Below, piece by piece: positions 13,961-23,577 of a stretch of DNA of 64,000 nucleotides. Source of the DNA: Ophiura sarsii (Eukaryota > Echinodermata > Ophiuroidea > Amphilepidida > Ophiuridae); NCBI GenBank assembly GCA_035610835.1, contig CM069446.1:4032075-4096074 (forward strand). The letters run 5' to 3'. The stretch's first letter is position 1; the number at the start of each line of letters is the position of its first letter. The translations under genes and the position numbers were made by a program. The notes under the pieces were generated by a model. The model worked only from the letters and a program-made list of their open reading frames with translations. It was not told the DNA's origin and searched no databases.

Positions 13961-16900
13961 CAATAGCGACAAGGCACATATCCACTCTAAATAAGAGCGC
14001 TTAAGGCACGAAAAAAAAGTACAGTATAAATAAATAACGATAAAGCAACAACAATACAAATGCATACACATCTTACATAAAAAAGAATGGACAATAAGGG
14101 TATACGGTATATAATATGAAACAAGGCGGTTCTCGAACCGCCTTCTTTCGCGACCGCTTTCTTGTGCGATCTATTGTAGGAATTAATTCTGAACTGCTCA
14201 TATTTCATTTCATTTCATTTCATTTCATTTCATTTCAGTTCAGTTCAGTTCAGTTCAGTTTTTTTATTTTATTTTATTTTAATTTAATTTGATTTGATTT
14301 GATATTTTTCAGTATTTAATTTAATGTAATTTAATATAATTATTTTTTTAATTTTATTTCATTTTATTTTATTTTATTTTATTTTATTTTATTTTATTTT
14401 ATTTCTTGTTTTATTTTATTTTATTTTATTTTATTTTATTTTATTTTATTTTATTTTATTTTATTTTATTTTATTTTGATTTGATATTTTTCAGTATTTA
14501 ATTTAATTTAATTTAATTTAATTTAATTTTATTTTATTTCTTATTTAATTTTATTTCTTATTTTATTTTATTTCTTATTTAATTTAATTTAATTTTAATT
14601 TAATTTAATTTAATTTTTTAATTTTTTAATTTTTAATTTTTTTATTTCTTATTTTATTTTATTTTGTATTGATTTTATATTTTTCAGTATTTTATTTTAT
14701 TGTATTTTATTTTATTTTATTTTTTATTTTATTTTATTTTATTTTATTTTACTTTATAATATTTTATTTTATTTTATTTTATTTTATTTTATTTTTATTT
14801 TTATTTATTTTAAATTGAATTGAATTTAATTTGGTAATTTAATTTAATTTAATTTAATTTAATTTAATTTAATTTAATTTAATTTAATTTTAATTTAATT
14901 TATTTTTAATTTAATTTAATTTAATTTAATTTAATTTAATTTATTTTTATTTATTTTATTTTATTTTATTTTTTTAATTAAATTAAATTAATTTTTTTTT
15001 TAAATTTTGTTTACAATTTTTTTTATTTATTTTTTTTTTAATTTAATTTAATTTTATTATTATTTTTGTAAAATTATTATTATTATTTTTTTAAATTAAA
15101 TTTTTAACTTTTTTTTTAATTTTTTTTTTTTAAATTTAATTTTATTTCATTTTATTTTTTATTGGAAAACAAGAAAAATTGAAGTTCCTTGATAAATTAC
15201 GTTTTCTCAGAATAATTCGTTGAGAAAAAAAAACATATTGTAATTTATGACAAATTGTATAGGAAAACGGGCTCGAACACTCGCGGCCGCAAATGCTTCC
15301 ATACTGCACAGTTTTCAAGTCCAACGCCTTAACCGCTCCGCCACGATGCCAGCGATAAAATCTTCCGTGTAAGATTGTTTATATTCCAACACAGAAGAGC
15401 TGAACCAATTTTCCGACTCAGCTACCAAACTCTGCTACCTACGCTAAATACGTGCTAGATACGTGAGACCGTGTTTACATACAAAAATCGGTAACGATAT
15501 AGTTACCCAACACGCAATGCGCGGTAAGCGTTGTATGTCAGCCGTCGGGAGTCGTTTCACGTAATATAAACCGTGTATGGAGATGGATGTAAACGTACTC
15601 CCGGCGGCTGATATACAACGCTACCGTTTTAGGTATTTTATCGGTGAATTTGGGGTACAATTTGCCAGTTTTTCGTGACTTTTCGTGATTTCTGGTCATT
15701 GAAAATGTAATCAGCAAAAGAACACACCACTCCCTTTCCCTTCACCAATTCCCATCAATATAGGCCTTATGGATTTCTAGATTCCTTGTCTCGCAAGTCG
15801 GACGGACGGACAGTCAGACAGACAGACAGACAGACGTGGCCACTAAGTCTCTTCTGAACAAGTTCAGGCGAGACAAAACTACTTAATTATTACAAAAATG
15901 TCTCAGATGTGTTTTCAACAATTTGTTGAAGAGTAAAAAATACTTAGAGCTTCAATACGGAATTATAGTGGGTCATGCTCGTGTTGGCCAAGGGATAAGT
16001 GGGTCATGTTGGTGTTGCCTAGGGGATAAGTGGGTCATGCTCGTGTTGCCCAGAGGATGGTGGGTCAAGCTGGTGTTGCCCAAGGGGATGAGCGGGTCAT
16101 GCTGGTGTTGCCCAAGAGATGAGTGGGTTATGCAAGCGCTGGTGTTACCCAAGGGATAAGTGGGTTATGCAAGCGCTGGTGTTACCCAAGGGATGAGTGG
16201 GTCATACTCGTGTTGCCCAAGGGATGAGTGGGTCATGCTGGTGTTGCCCAATGGATGAGTGGGTCATGCTGGTGTTGCTCTAGGGATGAGCGGGTCATGC
16301 TGGTGTTGCCCAAGGGATGAGTGGGTTATGCAAGCGCTGGTGTTGCCCAAGGGATGAGTGGGTCATGCTGGTGTTGCCCAAGGGATGGTGGGTCATGGTG
16401 GTGTTGCCCAAGGGATGGGTGGGTCATGCTGGTGTTGCCCAAGGAATGAGTGGGTCATGCTGGTGTTACCCAAGGGATAAGTGGGTCATGCTGGTGTTGC
16501 CCAATGGATGAATGGGTCATGCTTGTGTTGCACAAGGGATGAGTGGGTCCTGCTGATGTTGCGCAAGGGATGAGTTGGTCATGCTAGTGTTTCCCAAGGG
16601 GATGAGCGGGTCATGTTGGTGTTGCCCAAAGGTTCATGCTGGTATTTCCCAGGGGATGAGTGGTTCATGCCGGTGTTGCCCAAGGGATGAGTGGGGGCAT
16701 AATGGTGTTGCCCAGGGGATGCGTGGATCATGTTGGTGTTGTTCAAGGGGTGAGTAGGTCATGCTGGTGTTGCTCAAGGGATGGGTGGGTCATGCTGGTG
16801 TTACCCAAGGGATAAGTGGGTCATGCTGGTGTTGCTTAAGGGATGGGTGGGTCATGCTGGGGTTGCTTAAGGGATGAGTGGGTAATGTTGGTGTTGCTCA

Positions 16901-19900
16901 AGGCTAAGTGGGTCATGCTGGTGTTGCCCAATGGATGAGTGGGTCATGCTTGTGTTGCACAAGGGATGAGTGGGTCCTGCTGATGTTGCCCAAGGGATGA
17001 GTTGGTCATGCTAGTGTTTCCCAAGGGGATGAGCGGGTCATGTTGGTGTTGCCCAAAGGTTCATGTTGGTATTTCCCAGGGGATGAGTGGTTCATGCCGG
17101 TGTTGCCCAAGGGATGAGTGGGGGCATAATGGTGTTGCCCAGGGGATGCGTGGGTCATGTTGGTGTTGTTCAAGGGGTGAGTAGGTCATGCTGGTGTTGC
17201 TCAAGGGATGGGTGGGTCATGCTGGTGTTACCCAAGGGATAAGTGGGTCATGCTGGTGTTGCTTAAGGGATGGGTGGGTCATGCTGGGGTTGCTTAAGGG
17301 ATGAGTGGGTAATGTTGGTGTTGCTCAAGGCTAAGTGGGTCATGCTGGTGTTGCCCAATGGATGAGTGGGTCATGCGTGTGTTGCACAAGGGATGAGTGG
17401 GTCCTGCTGATGTTGCCCAAGGGATGAGTGGGTCATGCTAGTGTTTCCCAAGGGGATGAGCGGGTCATGCTGGTGTTGCCCAAGAGATGAGTGGGTTATG
17501 CAAGCGCTGGTGTTACCCAAGGGATGAGTGGGTTATGGAAGCGCTGGTGTTACCCAAGGAATGAGTGGGTCATGCTCGTGTTGCCCAAGGGATAAGTGGG
17601 TCATGCTGGTGTTGCCCAATGGATGAGTGGGTCATAATGGTGTTGACCAGGGGATGCGTGGGTCATGTTGGTGCTGCTCAAGGGATTGAGTAGGTCATGC
17701 TGGTGTTGCTCAAGGGATGAGTGGGTTATGCAAGCGCTAGTGTTGTCAAGGGAATGAGTGGGTCCTGCTGGTGTTGCCCAGGGGTAGAGTGGGTCATGCT
17801 GGTGTTGCCCAGGGGATGGGTAAGTCATGCTGGTGTTGCCCAGGGGATGAGTAGGTCATGCTGGTGTTGACCAAGGGATGAGTGGGACATGTTGGTGTTG
17901 CCCAAGGGATGAGTGGTTCATGCCGGTGTTGCCCAAGGGATGAGTGGGGGCATAATGGTGTTGCCCAGGGGATGCATGGGTCATGTTGGTGTTGTTCAAG
18001 GGGTGAGTAGGTCATGCTGGTGTTGCTCAAGGGATGGGTGGGTCATGCTGGTGTTACCCAAGGGATAAGTGGGTCATGCTGGTGTTGCTTAAGGGATGAG
18101 TGGGTCATGCTGGGGTTGCTTAAGGGATGAGTGGGTAATGTTGGTGTTGCTCAAGGCTAAGTGGGTCATGCTGGTGTTGCCCAATGGATGAGTGGGTCAT
18201 GCGTGTGTTGCACAAGGGATGAGTGGGTCCTGCTGATGTTGCCCAAGGGATGAGTGGGTCATGCTAGTGTTTCCCAAGGGGATGAGCGGGTCATGCTGGT
18301 GTTGCCCAAGAGATAAGTGGGTTATGCAAGCGCTGGTGTTACCCAAGGGATGAGTGGGTTATGCAAGCGCTTGTGTTACCCAAGGAATGAGTGGGTCATG
18401 CTCGTGTTGCCCAAGGGATGAGTGGGTCATGCTGGTGTTGCCCAATAGATGAGTGGGTCATGCTGGTGTTGCTCAAGGGATGAGTGGGTCATGCTGATGT
18501 TGCCCAAGGGATGAGTGGGTCATGCTAGTGTTTCCCAAGGGATGAGTGGTTCATGCCGGTGTTGCCCAATGGATGAGTGGGTCATGCTGGTGTTGCCCAA
18601 GGGATGAGTGGGTTATGCAACGCTGGTGTTGCCCAAGGGATGAGTGGGTCATGCTGGTGTTACCCAAGGGATGGGTGGGTCATGCTGGCGTTGCCCAAGG
18701 AATGAGTGGGTCATGCTGGTGTTACCCAAGGGATAAGTGGGTCATGCTGGTGTTGCCCAATGGATGAGTGGGTCATGCTTGTGTTGCACAGTGGGCCATG
18801 CTAGTGTAGTCCAAGGGATGAGTGGGTCATGCTGGTGTAGCCCAGGGGATTAATGGGTCATGCTGGTGTTGCTCAGGGGATGAGAGGGTCATGCTGGTTT
18901 TTCTCAAGGTATGGGTGGTTCATGCCGGTGTTGCCCAAGGGATGAGTGGGGGCATAATGGTGTTGCCCAGGGGATGCGTGGGTCATGTTGGTGTTGTTCA
19001 AGGGAATGAGTAGGACATGATGGTGTTGCTCAAGGGATGAGTAGGTCATGCTGGTGTTGCACAAGGGATGAGTGGGTCATGCTGGTGTTGCTTAAGGGAT
19101 GAGTAGGTCATGCTGGTGTTGCACAAGGAATGAGTGGCTCATGCTGGTGTTGCTCAAGGGATGAGTGGGTCATGCGGGTGTTGCTCAAGGGATGAGTGGG
19201 TCATGCTGGTGTTGCTCAAGGGATGAGTAGGTCATGCTGGTGTTGCCCAATGGATGAGTGGGCCATGCTGGTGTTGCTCAAGGGATGAGTGGGTCATGCT
19301 GGTGTTGCTCAAGGGATGAGTGGGTCATGCTGGTGTTGCCCAAGGGATGAGTGGGTCATGCTGGTGTTGCTCAAGGAATGAGTGGGTCATTGCTGGTGTT
19401 GCTCAAGGGATGAGTGGGTCATGCCAGTGTTGCCCAATGGATGAGTGGGCCATGCTGGTGTTGCTCAAGGGATGAGTGGGTCATGCTGGTGTTGCTCAAG
19501 GGATGAGTGGGTCATGCTGGTGTTGCCCAAGGGATGAGTGGGTCATGCTGGTGTTGCTCAAGGGATGGGTGGGTAATGCTGGTGTTGCCCAAGGGATGGA
19601 TGGGTCATACTGGTGTTGCCCAAGGGATGAGTGGGTCATGCTGGTGTTGCCCAAGGGATGAGTGGGGGCATAATGGTGTTGCCCAGGGGATGAGTAGGAC
19701 ATGCTGGTGTTGCTCAAGGGATGGGTGGGTAATGCTGGTGTTGCTCAAAGGATGAATGGGTCATGCTGGTGTAGCCCAGGGGATGAGTGGGTCATGCTGG
19801 TGTTGCCCAGGGGATGAGTGGGTCATGCTGGTGTTGCCCAGGGGATGAGTGGGTCATGTCGGTGTTTCCCAAGGGATGAGTAAGTCATGCTGGTGTTGCC

Positions 19901-21104
19901 CAAGGGATGAGTGGGTCATGCTGGTGTTACCCAAGGGATGAGTAGGTCATGCTGGTATTTCTCAGGGGATGAGTGAGTCATGCTGGTGTTGCCCAAGGGA
20001 TGATTGGGTCATGCTGGTGTTGCTCAAGGGATGAGTGGGTCATGCTGGTGTTGCTCAAGGGATGAGTAGGTCATGCTGGTGTTGCCCAAGGGATGAGTGG
20101 GTCATGCTGGTATTTCTCAGGGGATGAGTGAGTCATGCTGGTGTTGCCCAGAGGATGAGTGGGTCATGCTGGTGTTGACCAAGGGATGAGTGGGACATGT
20201 TGGTGTTGCCTAAGGGATGAGCGGGTCATGCTGGTGTTGCCCAGGGGATGAGTGGTTCATGCTGGTATTTCCCAGGGGATGAGTGGTTCATGCCGGTGTT
20301 GCCCAAGGGATGAGTGGGGGCATAATGGTGTTGCCCAGGGGATGCGTGGGTCATGTTGGTGTTGTTCAAGGGAATGAGTAGGTCATGCCAGTGTTGCCCA
20401 AGGGATGAGTGGGTCATGCTGGTGTTGCCCAAGGGATGAGTGGGTCATGTTGGTGTTGTTCAAGGGATGAGTGGGGCATAATGGTGTTGCCCAGGGGATG
20501 AGTAGGACATGCTGGTGTTGCTCAAGGGATGGGTGGGTAATGCTGGTGTTGCTCAAAGGATTAATGGGTCATGCTGGTGTTGTCCAGGGGATGAGTGGGT
20601 CATGCTGGTGTTGCTCAGGAGATGAGTGGTATATACTGGTGTTGCCCAAGGGATGAGTGGGTCATGCTGGTGTTGCCCAAGGGATTAGTGGGGGCATAAT
20701 GGTGTTGCCCAGGGGATGAGTAGGACATGCTGGTGTTTCTCAAGGGATGGGTGGGTAATGCTGGTGTTGCTCAAAGGATGAATGGGTCATGCGGGTGTTG
20801 CCCAGGGGATGAGTGGGTCATGTTGGTGTTGCTCAAGAATTCATTGATAATAGATAATATTCGTACAAAAGGTAGATTGACATTGAACTAATGACTTACA
20901 TGTACACACTCCGAAACCAGGCATTGATGAAATAATCAACCCAATAACCCATGTTTTCGTAGCGAACTCCTCTCGCAGTGACGGTAATAATACTCCTAGA
21001 GTTTTGAGTAGCCCAGTCTCCAAGAAAGAGGCAATAAAAGCACCGAAACATATCAACCAAGCCCTGCCATTGTCCTTATGGTTTGCACGATGTTGGTTTG
21101 TCAT
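2414..21104 (-). CDS. Monocarboxylate transporter-like protein (SLC16/MFS), copy A, four exons
   Basis: Predicted 12-helix plasma-membrane transporter of the SLC16 branch of the major facilitator superfamily, 435 aa, spliced from 20900-21104, 12770-12910, 7632-8456 and 2414-2550 (phases agree, all junctions GT/AG). Exon 1 has the N-terminal helix with the family's DG-x-W signature region, here altered to DNGRAW (copy B has DDGWAW), and the TGLLKTLGVLLPSL stretch keeping the helix-1 lysine. Exon 2 gives helices 2-3. Exon 3 gives YGWRGAML and RP at the end of the N-half, a charged central loop (KKEQENKTK), then helices 7-11. Exon 4 gives GWLFDKFGNYTA and a short tail. The aspartate/arginine pair of helix 8 in proton-coupled MCT1-4 is not seen, so the substrate may not be a simple monocarboxylate. 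Start chosen at the only ATG upstream of the signature. Substrate unknown. Confidence 0.88.
3285..4560. repeat. ~150-170-bp tandem repeat in intron 3 of copy A, split by a LINE fragment
   Basis: Three or so units containing GTCGCTTACGCGACTC and GGCGACTACCAACAAGTTAA recur at 3290-3435, 3455-3575 plus 4350-4385, and 4395-4560. The middle unit is cut by the LINE fragment at 3575-4340. Two G-homopolymers (4449-4463 and 4501-4517) lie in the last unit. Confidence 0.75.
3575..4340 (-). mobile_element. 3' fragment of a non-LTR retrotransposon (CR1/Jockey-type RT C-terminus)
   Basis: The open frame 3757-4335 encodes the end of a LINE reverse transcriptase. Landmarks are LGIWLQDDFKW, NKRLFMLRSLKRFG, YIRPLLEYSDVIWH and QKRALRIILG, the conserved tail after the RT palm in CR1/Jockey/Rex-type LINEs. 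No catalytic palm is present, so it is 5'-truncated. It ends in a short 3' UTR with a repeated ATATC/ATCAT tail, as these LINEs often do. It interrupts a tandem repeat in intron 3 of copy A. Confidence 0.85.
4820..4906 (-). pseudogene. tRNA-like sequence (degenerate)
   Basis: The minus strand shows an A-box-like TGGTGTAGTGGGTAAGAG and a B-box GTTCGAGCC about 50 nt downstream, but the acceptor arms do not pair and the anticodon arm is unclear. A tRNA-derived repeat or pseudogene is more likely than a working tRNA. Confidence 0.45.
4910..5500. other. Intron 3 of copy A, nothing recognised
   Basis: No ORF of note. A G-run lies at 5256-5269. The stretch 5470-5510 (GCCGCGTGGAAAGTGTTA) recurs near 60395 and 60615, so it is part of a dispersed repeat. 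Confidence 0.5.
5530..5571. repeat. (TTTA)n microsatellite
   Basis: About ten units of TTTA with one interruption. Confidence 0.9.
6326..7480. repeat. Palindromic-motif repeat block built on ACTAGTC / GACTAGC, copy A
   Basis: Dozens of copies of CTAGTC, GACTAG, CTGGACTAG and their reverse complements in tandem and inverted order (6330-6600 and 6960-7480). The middle part (6690-6840) is likewise filled with ACTCT/AGAGTG inverted words. The end runs into ACTCAACGTTGAGTAAACG just beside exon 3. A shorter version occupies the same place in intron 3 of copy B (29280-29625), so it predates the gene duplication and has since changed length. Confidence 0.7.
7632..8456 (-). CDS. MCT copy A, exon 3
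   Basis: 825 nt from an acceptor ending ATCAAG to donor GTAATA. Encodes the middle two-thirds of the protein: helices 4-6, the central loop and helices 7-11, including YFDKY (weak match to the second MCT signature), DIYGWRGAML and NYDFAAYAAGS. One codon longer than exon 3 of copy B. Confidence 0.9.
8985..9430. repeat. ~86-bp satellite-like tandem repeat, intron 2 of copy A
   Basis: Five or so degenerate units containing AATGGTCCAGAAAACGTTCC, GAAGCCATCTTGTTATGCTT and GAATAATTAAACATTGAA. The same family forms a second array at 22616-23060. It makes a spurious minus-strand ORF of repeated WLQERF words. Confidence 0.8.
9721..10595. mobile_element. Foldback MITE with TA target duplication (mariner-like ends)
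   Basis: TA at 9719-9720 and 10596-10597 flanks inverted ends CAGGGTGGTTCAATAAAACG. The arms are close to 290 bp each and match well, both containing GAATTGCATGCAAGTAATCT and CCGTAAGGTTATTTGTAACG in opposite orientation. It lies in intron 2 of copy A and is absent from copy B. No transposase. The CAGGGTG start and TA site resemble Tc1/mariner-type elements. Confidence 0.85.
10791..11113. mobile_element. Small hairpin element
   Basis: Inverted arms of about 110-140 bp begin AGAATTATGG and both contain TATTCAAAGTTCATGGTTTG. No clear target duplication. Intron 2 of copy A only. Confidence 0.65.
11281..11367. repeat. Short inverted repeat
   Basis: AGGTGGGCAGTTC and its reverse complement are separated by about 60 bp of AT-rich sequence. 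A G-run (about 11152-11167) lies just to the left. Confidence 0.6.
11533..11608 (+). pseudogene. tRNA-like sequence (degenerate)
   Basis: Shows TTGGTGTAATGG (A-box-like) and GTGAGTTCGAGCCCC (B-box, T arm) with the right spacing. A CAT triplet sits in the anticodon region, but the acceptor stem does not pair. Probably a tRNA-derived repeat. Confidence 0.4.
11895..11962 (+). pseudogene. tRNA-like sequence (degenerate)
   Basis: A GGTTCGATT B-box preceded by a weak A-box region (GTGGCGTGCATAGG). The stems pair poorly. It lies about 350 bp from another tRNA-like sequence in intron 2 of copy A. Confidence 0.3.
12770..12910 (-). CDS. MCT copy A, exon 2
   Basis: 141 nt between an acceptor ending TTGCATTAG and donor GTACGA. 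The correct frame reads through RKRFSARVV (the basic loop after helix 2 in MFS proteins) and GSFATSLPTL. The longest ORF here is in a different, false frame. Same length as exon 2 of copy B. Confidence 0.88.
13775..13975. repeat. (AAT)n microsatellite
   Basis: About 200 bp of interrupted AAT/ACT triplets. It produces a meaningless leucine/isoleucine ORF on the minus strand. Confidence 0.95.
14199..15160. repeat. ~960-bp pentanucleotide low-complexity tract
   Basis: Successive blocks of CATTT, CAGTT, ATTTT and AATTT with mutated transitions, T-rich on the plus strand throughout. Intron 1 of copy A. Not present in copy B. Confidence 0.95.
15262..15354 (-). pseudogene. tRNA-Ser(UGA)-like sequence
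   Basis: The minus strand reads GTGGCGGAGCGGTTAAGGC (class II A-box/D arm), an anticodon region GGACTTGAAAA with TGA, a long variable region, and GTGTTCGAGCC as B-box. The layout fits tRNA-Ser, but the acceptor and T stems do not pair well. It is probably a pseudogene or a SINE head, although a functional gene is not excluded without folding. Confidence 0.5.
15540..15625. repeat. Hairpin in intron 1 of copy A
   Basis: AGCGTTGTATGTCAGCCG and its near-complement CGGCTGATATACAACGCT face each other about 45 bp apart. A short GACA microsatellite follows at 15798-15832. Confidence 0.6.
15968..20836. repeat. 31-bp minisatellite array, about 157 units, intron 1 of copy A
   Basis: A 4.9-kb tandem array with a 31-bp period. 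The core TCATGCTGGTGTTGCCCAAG is followed by GGATGAGTGGG. Higher-order structure is visible: the block starting near 16556 recurs near 16983 (about 427 bp), and a block at 17408 recurs at 18236 (about 828 bp). Because 31 is not a multiple of 3, translation cycles through frames, and long ORFs appear on both strands; none is a gene. The same repeat lies at the matching place in copy B (32372-32966), with only about 19 units. Confidence 0.95.
20900..21104 (-). CDS. MCT copy A, exon 1
   Basis: 205 nt from ATG to a GTAAGT donor (phase 1). Encodes the N-terminus and helix 1 with the DNGRAW motif. It has the same length as exon 1 of copy B (40496-40700). Confidence 0.88.
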
Positions 21105-21716
21105 TTTGTTGTAGGTTTCAGCTTGAATAAATCATCGTTCGCGTCAACAGGCAATAGCTATGCATGAACTTCGGTCATGAGGTACATACATGTATGTTAC
21201 CTAAAGACTGTACATGGACCGTACGTACTGTGCACAAATGCAAATGGATTGAGTTCATGGAACTTTGCCCAGGCGAACTTTTTTAACACTTACGCGATTG
21301 CCGCTCGCTTATGTGTGTTGTATCCCGGGGAAAGGGGGGGGGGGGGGGGGGGGGTCATTTTTTTTTTGGTAGGGGGTGTGCCGCCCAGGGTCTCAAAAAG
21401 ATATGATTTGTTGAAGAAGCGAAGCGTTTTCACCAATATATTGTCCTCTTAAAACTGTGTTTGCAGACCAGATATCCTTTGACATGAGGGAGGGATTTTA
21501 AAGACTAGTCTATTTCCAGCTAATTTGAACGAATCTAGCATGTTTTACTTATCATTGGTGTCAAAGGGCAAGTCTGGAGAGAATGCCTTTATGTGCCAGT
21601 CCATGTTAGACATAATACACACACTCGCCCGGTTGTATTAGTAGCAACCAAGCTGATCTAATAATAGGCCCCATCCAAGCTGTTGTAATCAGCGGCCCAT
21701 AATCCCCGAAATATGT
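21105..21716. other. Upstream region of MCT copy A
   Basis: The first ~140 bp retain similarity to the upstream region of copy B (for example CCTAAAGACTGTACA), so this probably holds the core promoter. No TATA box is convincing. A 21-base G-run lies at 21334-21354. No gene seen. Confidence 0.45.
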
Positions 21717-21718
21717 TA

Positions 21719-22473
21719 CACTCTCAGAACAGGTATTAAAAACCCATGGGTTAAAAGAATGTTGGTTAAAAAGTATACAACATTGGTTAAAAATGAAGCG
21801 TTGGTTAAAAATTACTTTTAATACTGCGTTGGTTAAAGAGTAAAAATATAAGTAATTTTTAGTTTATTCAACGTTGGTTAAGGCATCATAATTTTAACCA
21901 ACAATATGGTCATAACAAGATTCCCGCCAAAGAATTTCATTGGCGAGGAAAATATTTTGCGGAAAATAACACGATTGATTTCATATACAAATTCTGACGT
22001 GGTCTAAAAATTGCGACCGCTGTTTCAAGTTATAGCTTCCCGGCCTCGTGGCTAGGATCTTATGCCTTGTCCTGTCCCTTGTTGGTCCTGGCCACGTGTT
22101 GGCGCCAATATTGAAAGCCAATATCGGGCCAATGAAACATCAATATTGTAATGTTGTATGGGTTAAAGTTTAGCAAAAAAAAATAAAAAGTTTAACCAAC
22201 ATTTTTTAACCAACTACTATTGGTTAAAACATATTAACCAACAAATGATTAAAAATTGTAACCAACCACAGGTTAAAGTTTAACCAACCACTGTTGGTCA
22301 AAACATTTTAACCAAAAAATGATTAAAATGTGTAACCAACCACAGGTTAAAGTTTAACCAACAGCTGTTGGTTACAGTTTTAACCAACCAATTGTGTGGT
22401 TCACCTGGTAACCTCCCGTTGGTTAAAATTTTAACCAACATGGTTAAAGATTTTAACCTTTGTTCTGAGAGTG
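21719..22473. mobile_element. TA-flanked MITE built of GGTTAAA / TTTAACC motifs
   Basis: TA at 21717-21718 and 22474-22475 flanks inverted ends CACTCTCAGAACA. Both ends are packed with TTGGTTAAA and TTTAACCAA words in both orientations, capable of many alternative hairpins. The centre (about 21910-22150) is non-repetitive. No coding region. Confidence 0.8.
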
Positions 22474-22615
22474 TACCAAGCTGTTCCAACCAGCAGGCTA
22501 CCTCCACCATCTCCGACTCTGTCTACGAAATATATGCTTTTTATGTTTATAAATGTTATTTGACAAGAATATTGAATCTAGATAAATACGAATCATGCAA
22601 ACATTTCCAGTTTTA

Positions 22616-23060
22616 AACTAAAATGGTCCAGAAAACGTTTCTAAAGCCATCTTGTTAAGCTTGAATAATGAAATATTGATAGTAATTCGAGCAAAAGAAA
22701 TCCAGTTTTAAACTAAAATCGTCCTGAAATCGTTCCTAAAGCCATCTTGTTAAGCTTGAATAATGAAACGTTGAAACTAATTCGGGCAAAATTGCCAGTT
22801 TTTAAACTAAAATGGTCTAGAAAACGTTCCTAAAGCCATCTTGTTATTATGCTTGAATAATGAAACATTGAAACTAATTCGCCCGCAGCGCGCACAAAAT
22901 GCCAGATTTTAAACTAAAATTGTCCAGAAAATGTTCCGGAAGCCATCTTGTTAAGCTCGAATTATGAAACATTGAAAGTTATAAGAATTTTGTAACTAAT
23001 TTAAAATGGTCCAGAAAACGTTCCTAAAGCCATTTTGTTAAGCTGGAATAATGAAAGTTT
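22616..23060. repeat. ~86-bp satellite-like tandem repeat, second array
   Basis: Five degenerate units of the same family as 8985-9430, sharing AAATGGTCCAGAAAACGTTC and AAGCCATCTTGTTAAGCTTG. Confidence 0.8.
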
Positions 23061-23577
23061 AAAATTATTTTGCGTTAAAAAATACAATTTTCCTTTAATA
23101 GTTGACCTTATCTGTTTCTACGTAATCTTACGGCATATTTGTCATTGATCACTGTTATCATGGTTATTGTTTATAGTTTGAAAGATATTTCTCAAATTTA
23201 AAAGGGTTATAAAAAAAAATTGACCGATAGAGTAGAATAGAATCCTTCTGTTTTTTGGATTAGCGGCCATCTCGGAGGTAAAATTAAACTTGATTCAAAT
23301 CCCTCTTGGCTAGATCGCACATTATTTGTTCAATGAATTTATCATGTAATTAACATGATTGAGTTACGGTTATACTGATTTTGAGGTAATTCACCAGGTT
23401 GTATTGAATGGGGAGGGTTGTGGGTCCAAACCGTGTTGCAAACACTTTTGTGTTGGCAGCTAATCCAAAACACGGCGAAAGGTCTCTATAGGCGAAATGA
23501 AAGCACTTTGTATATATTTTCCCTGTTTTGTATCCGTTTCCGTCACACTAAATGGACAATAGTTTTTCAATGCATCT

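Noticed and set aside
13619..14071. Poly-leucine/isoleucine ORF as a membrane protein
   Set aside because: Product of an AAT microsatellite.
15923..20656. Many Gly/Cys/Trp-rich ORFs (GSCWCCPRDEW-like) on both strands as a repetitive secreted protein
   Set aside because: They are translations of a 31-bp non-coding minisatellite that cycles through all frames. The array lies in an intron, and a much shorter array in copy B shows no conserved frame.
15968..20836. CRISPR-like array
   Set aside because: Units of 31 bp are directly adjacent with no spacers, in a eukaryotic intron.
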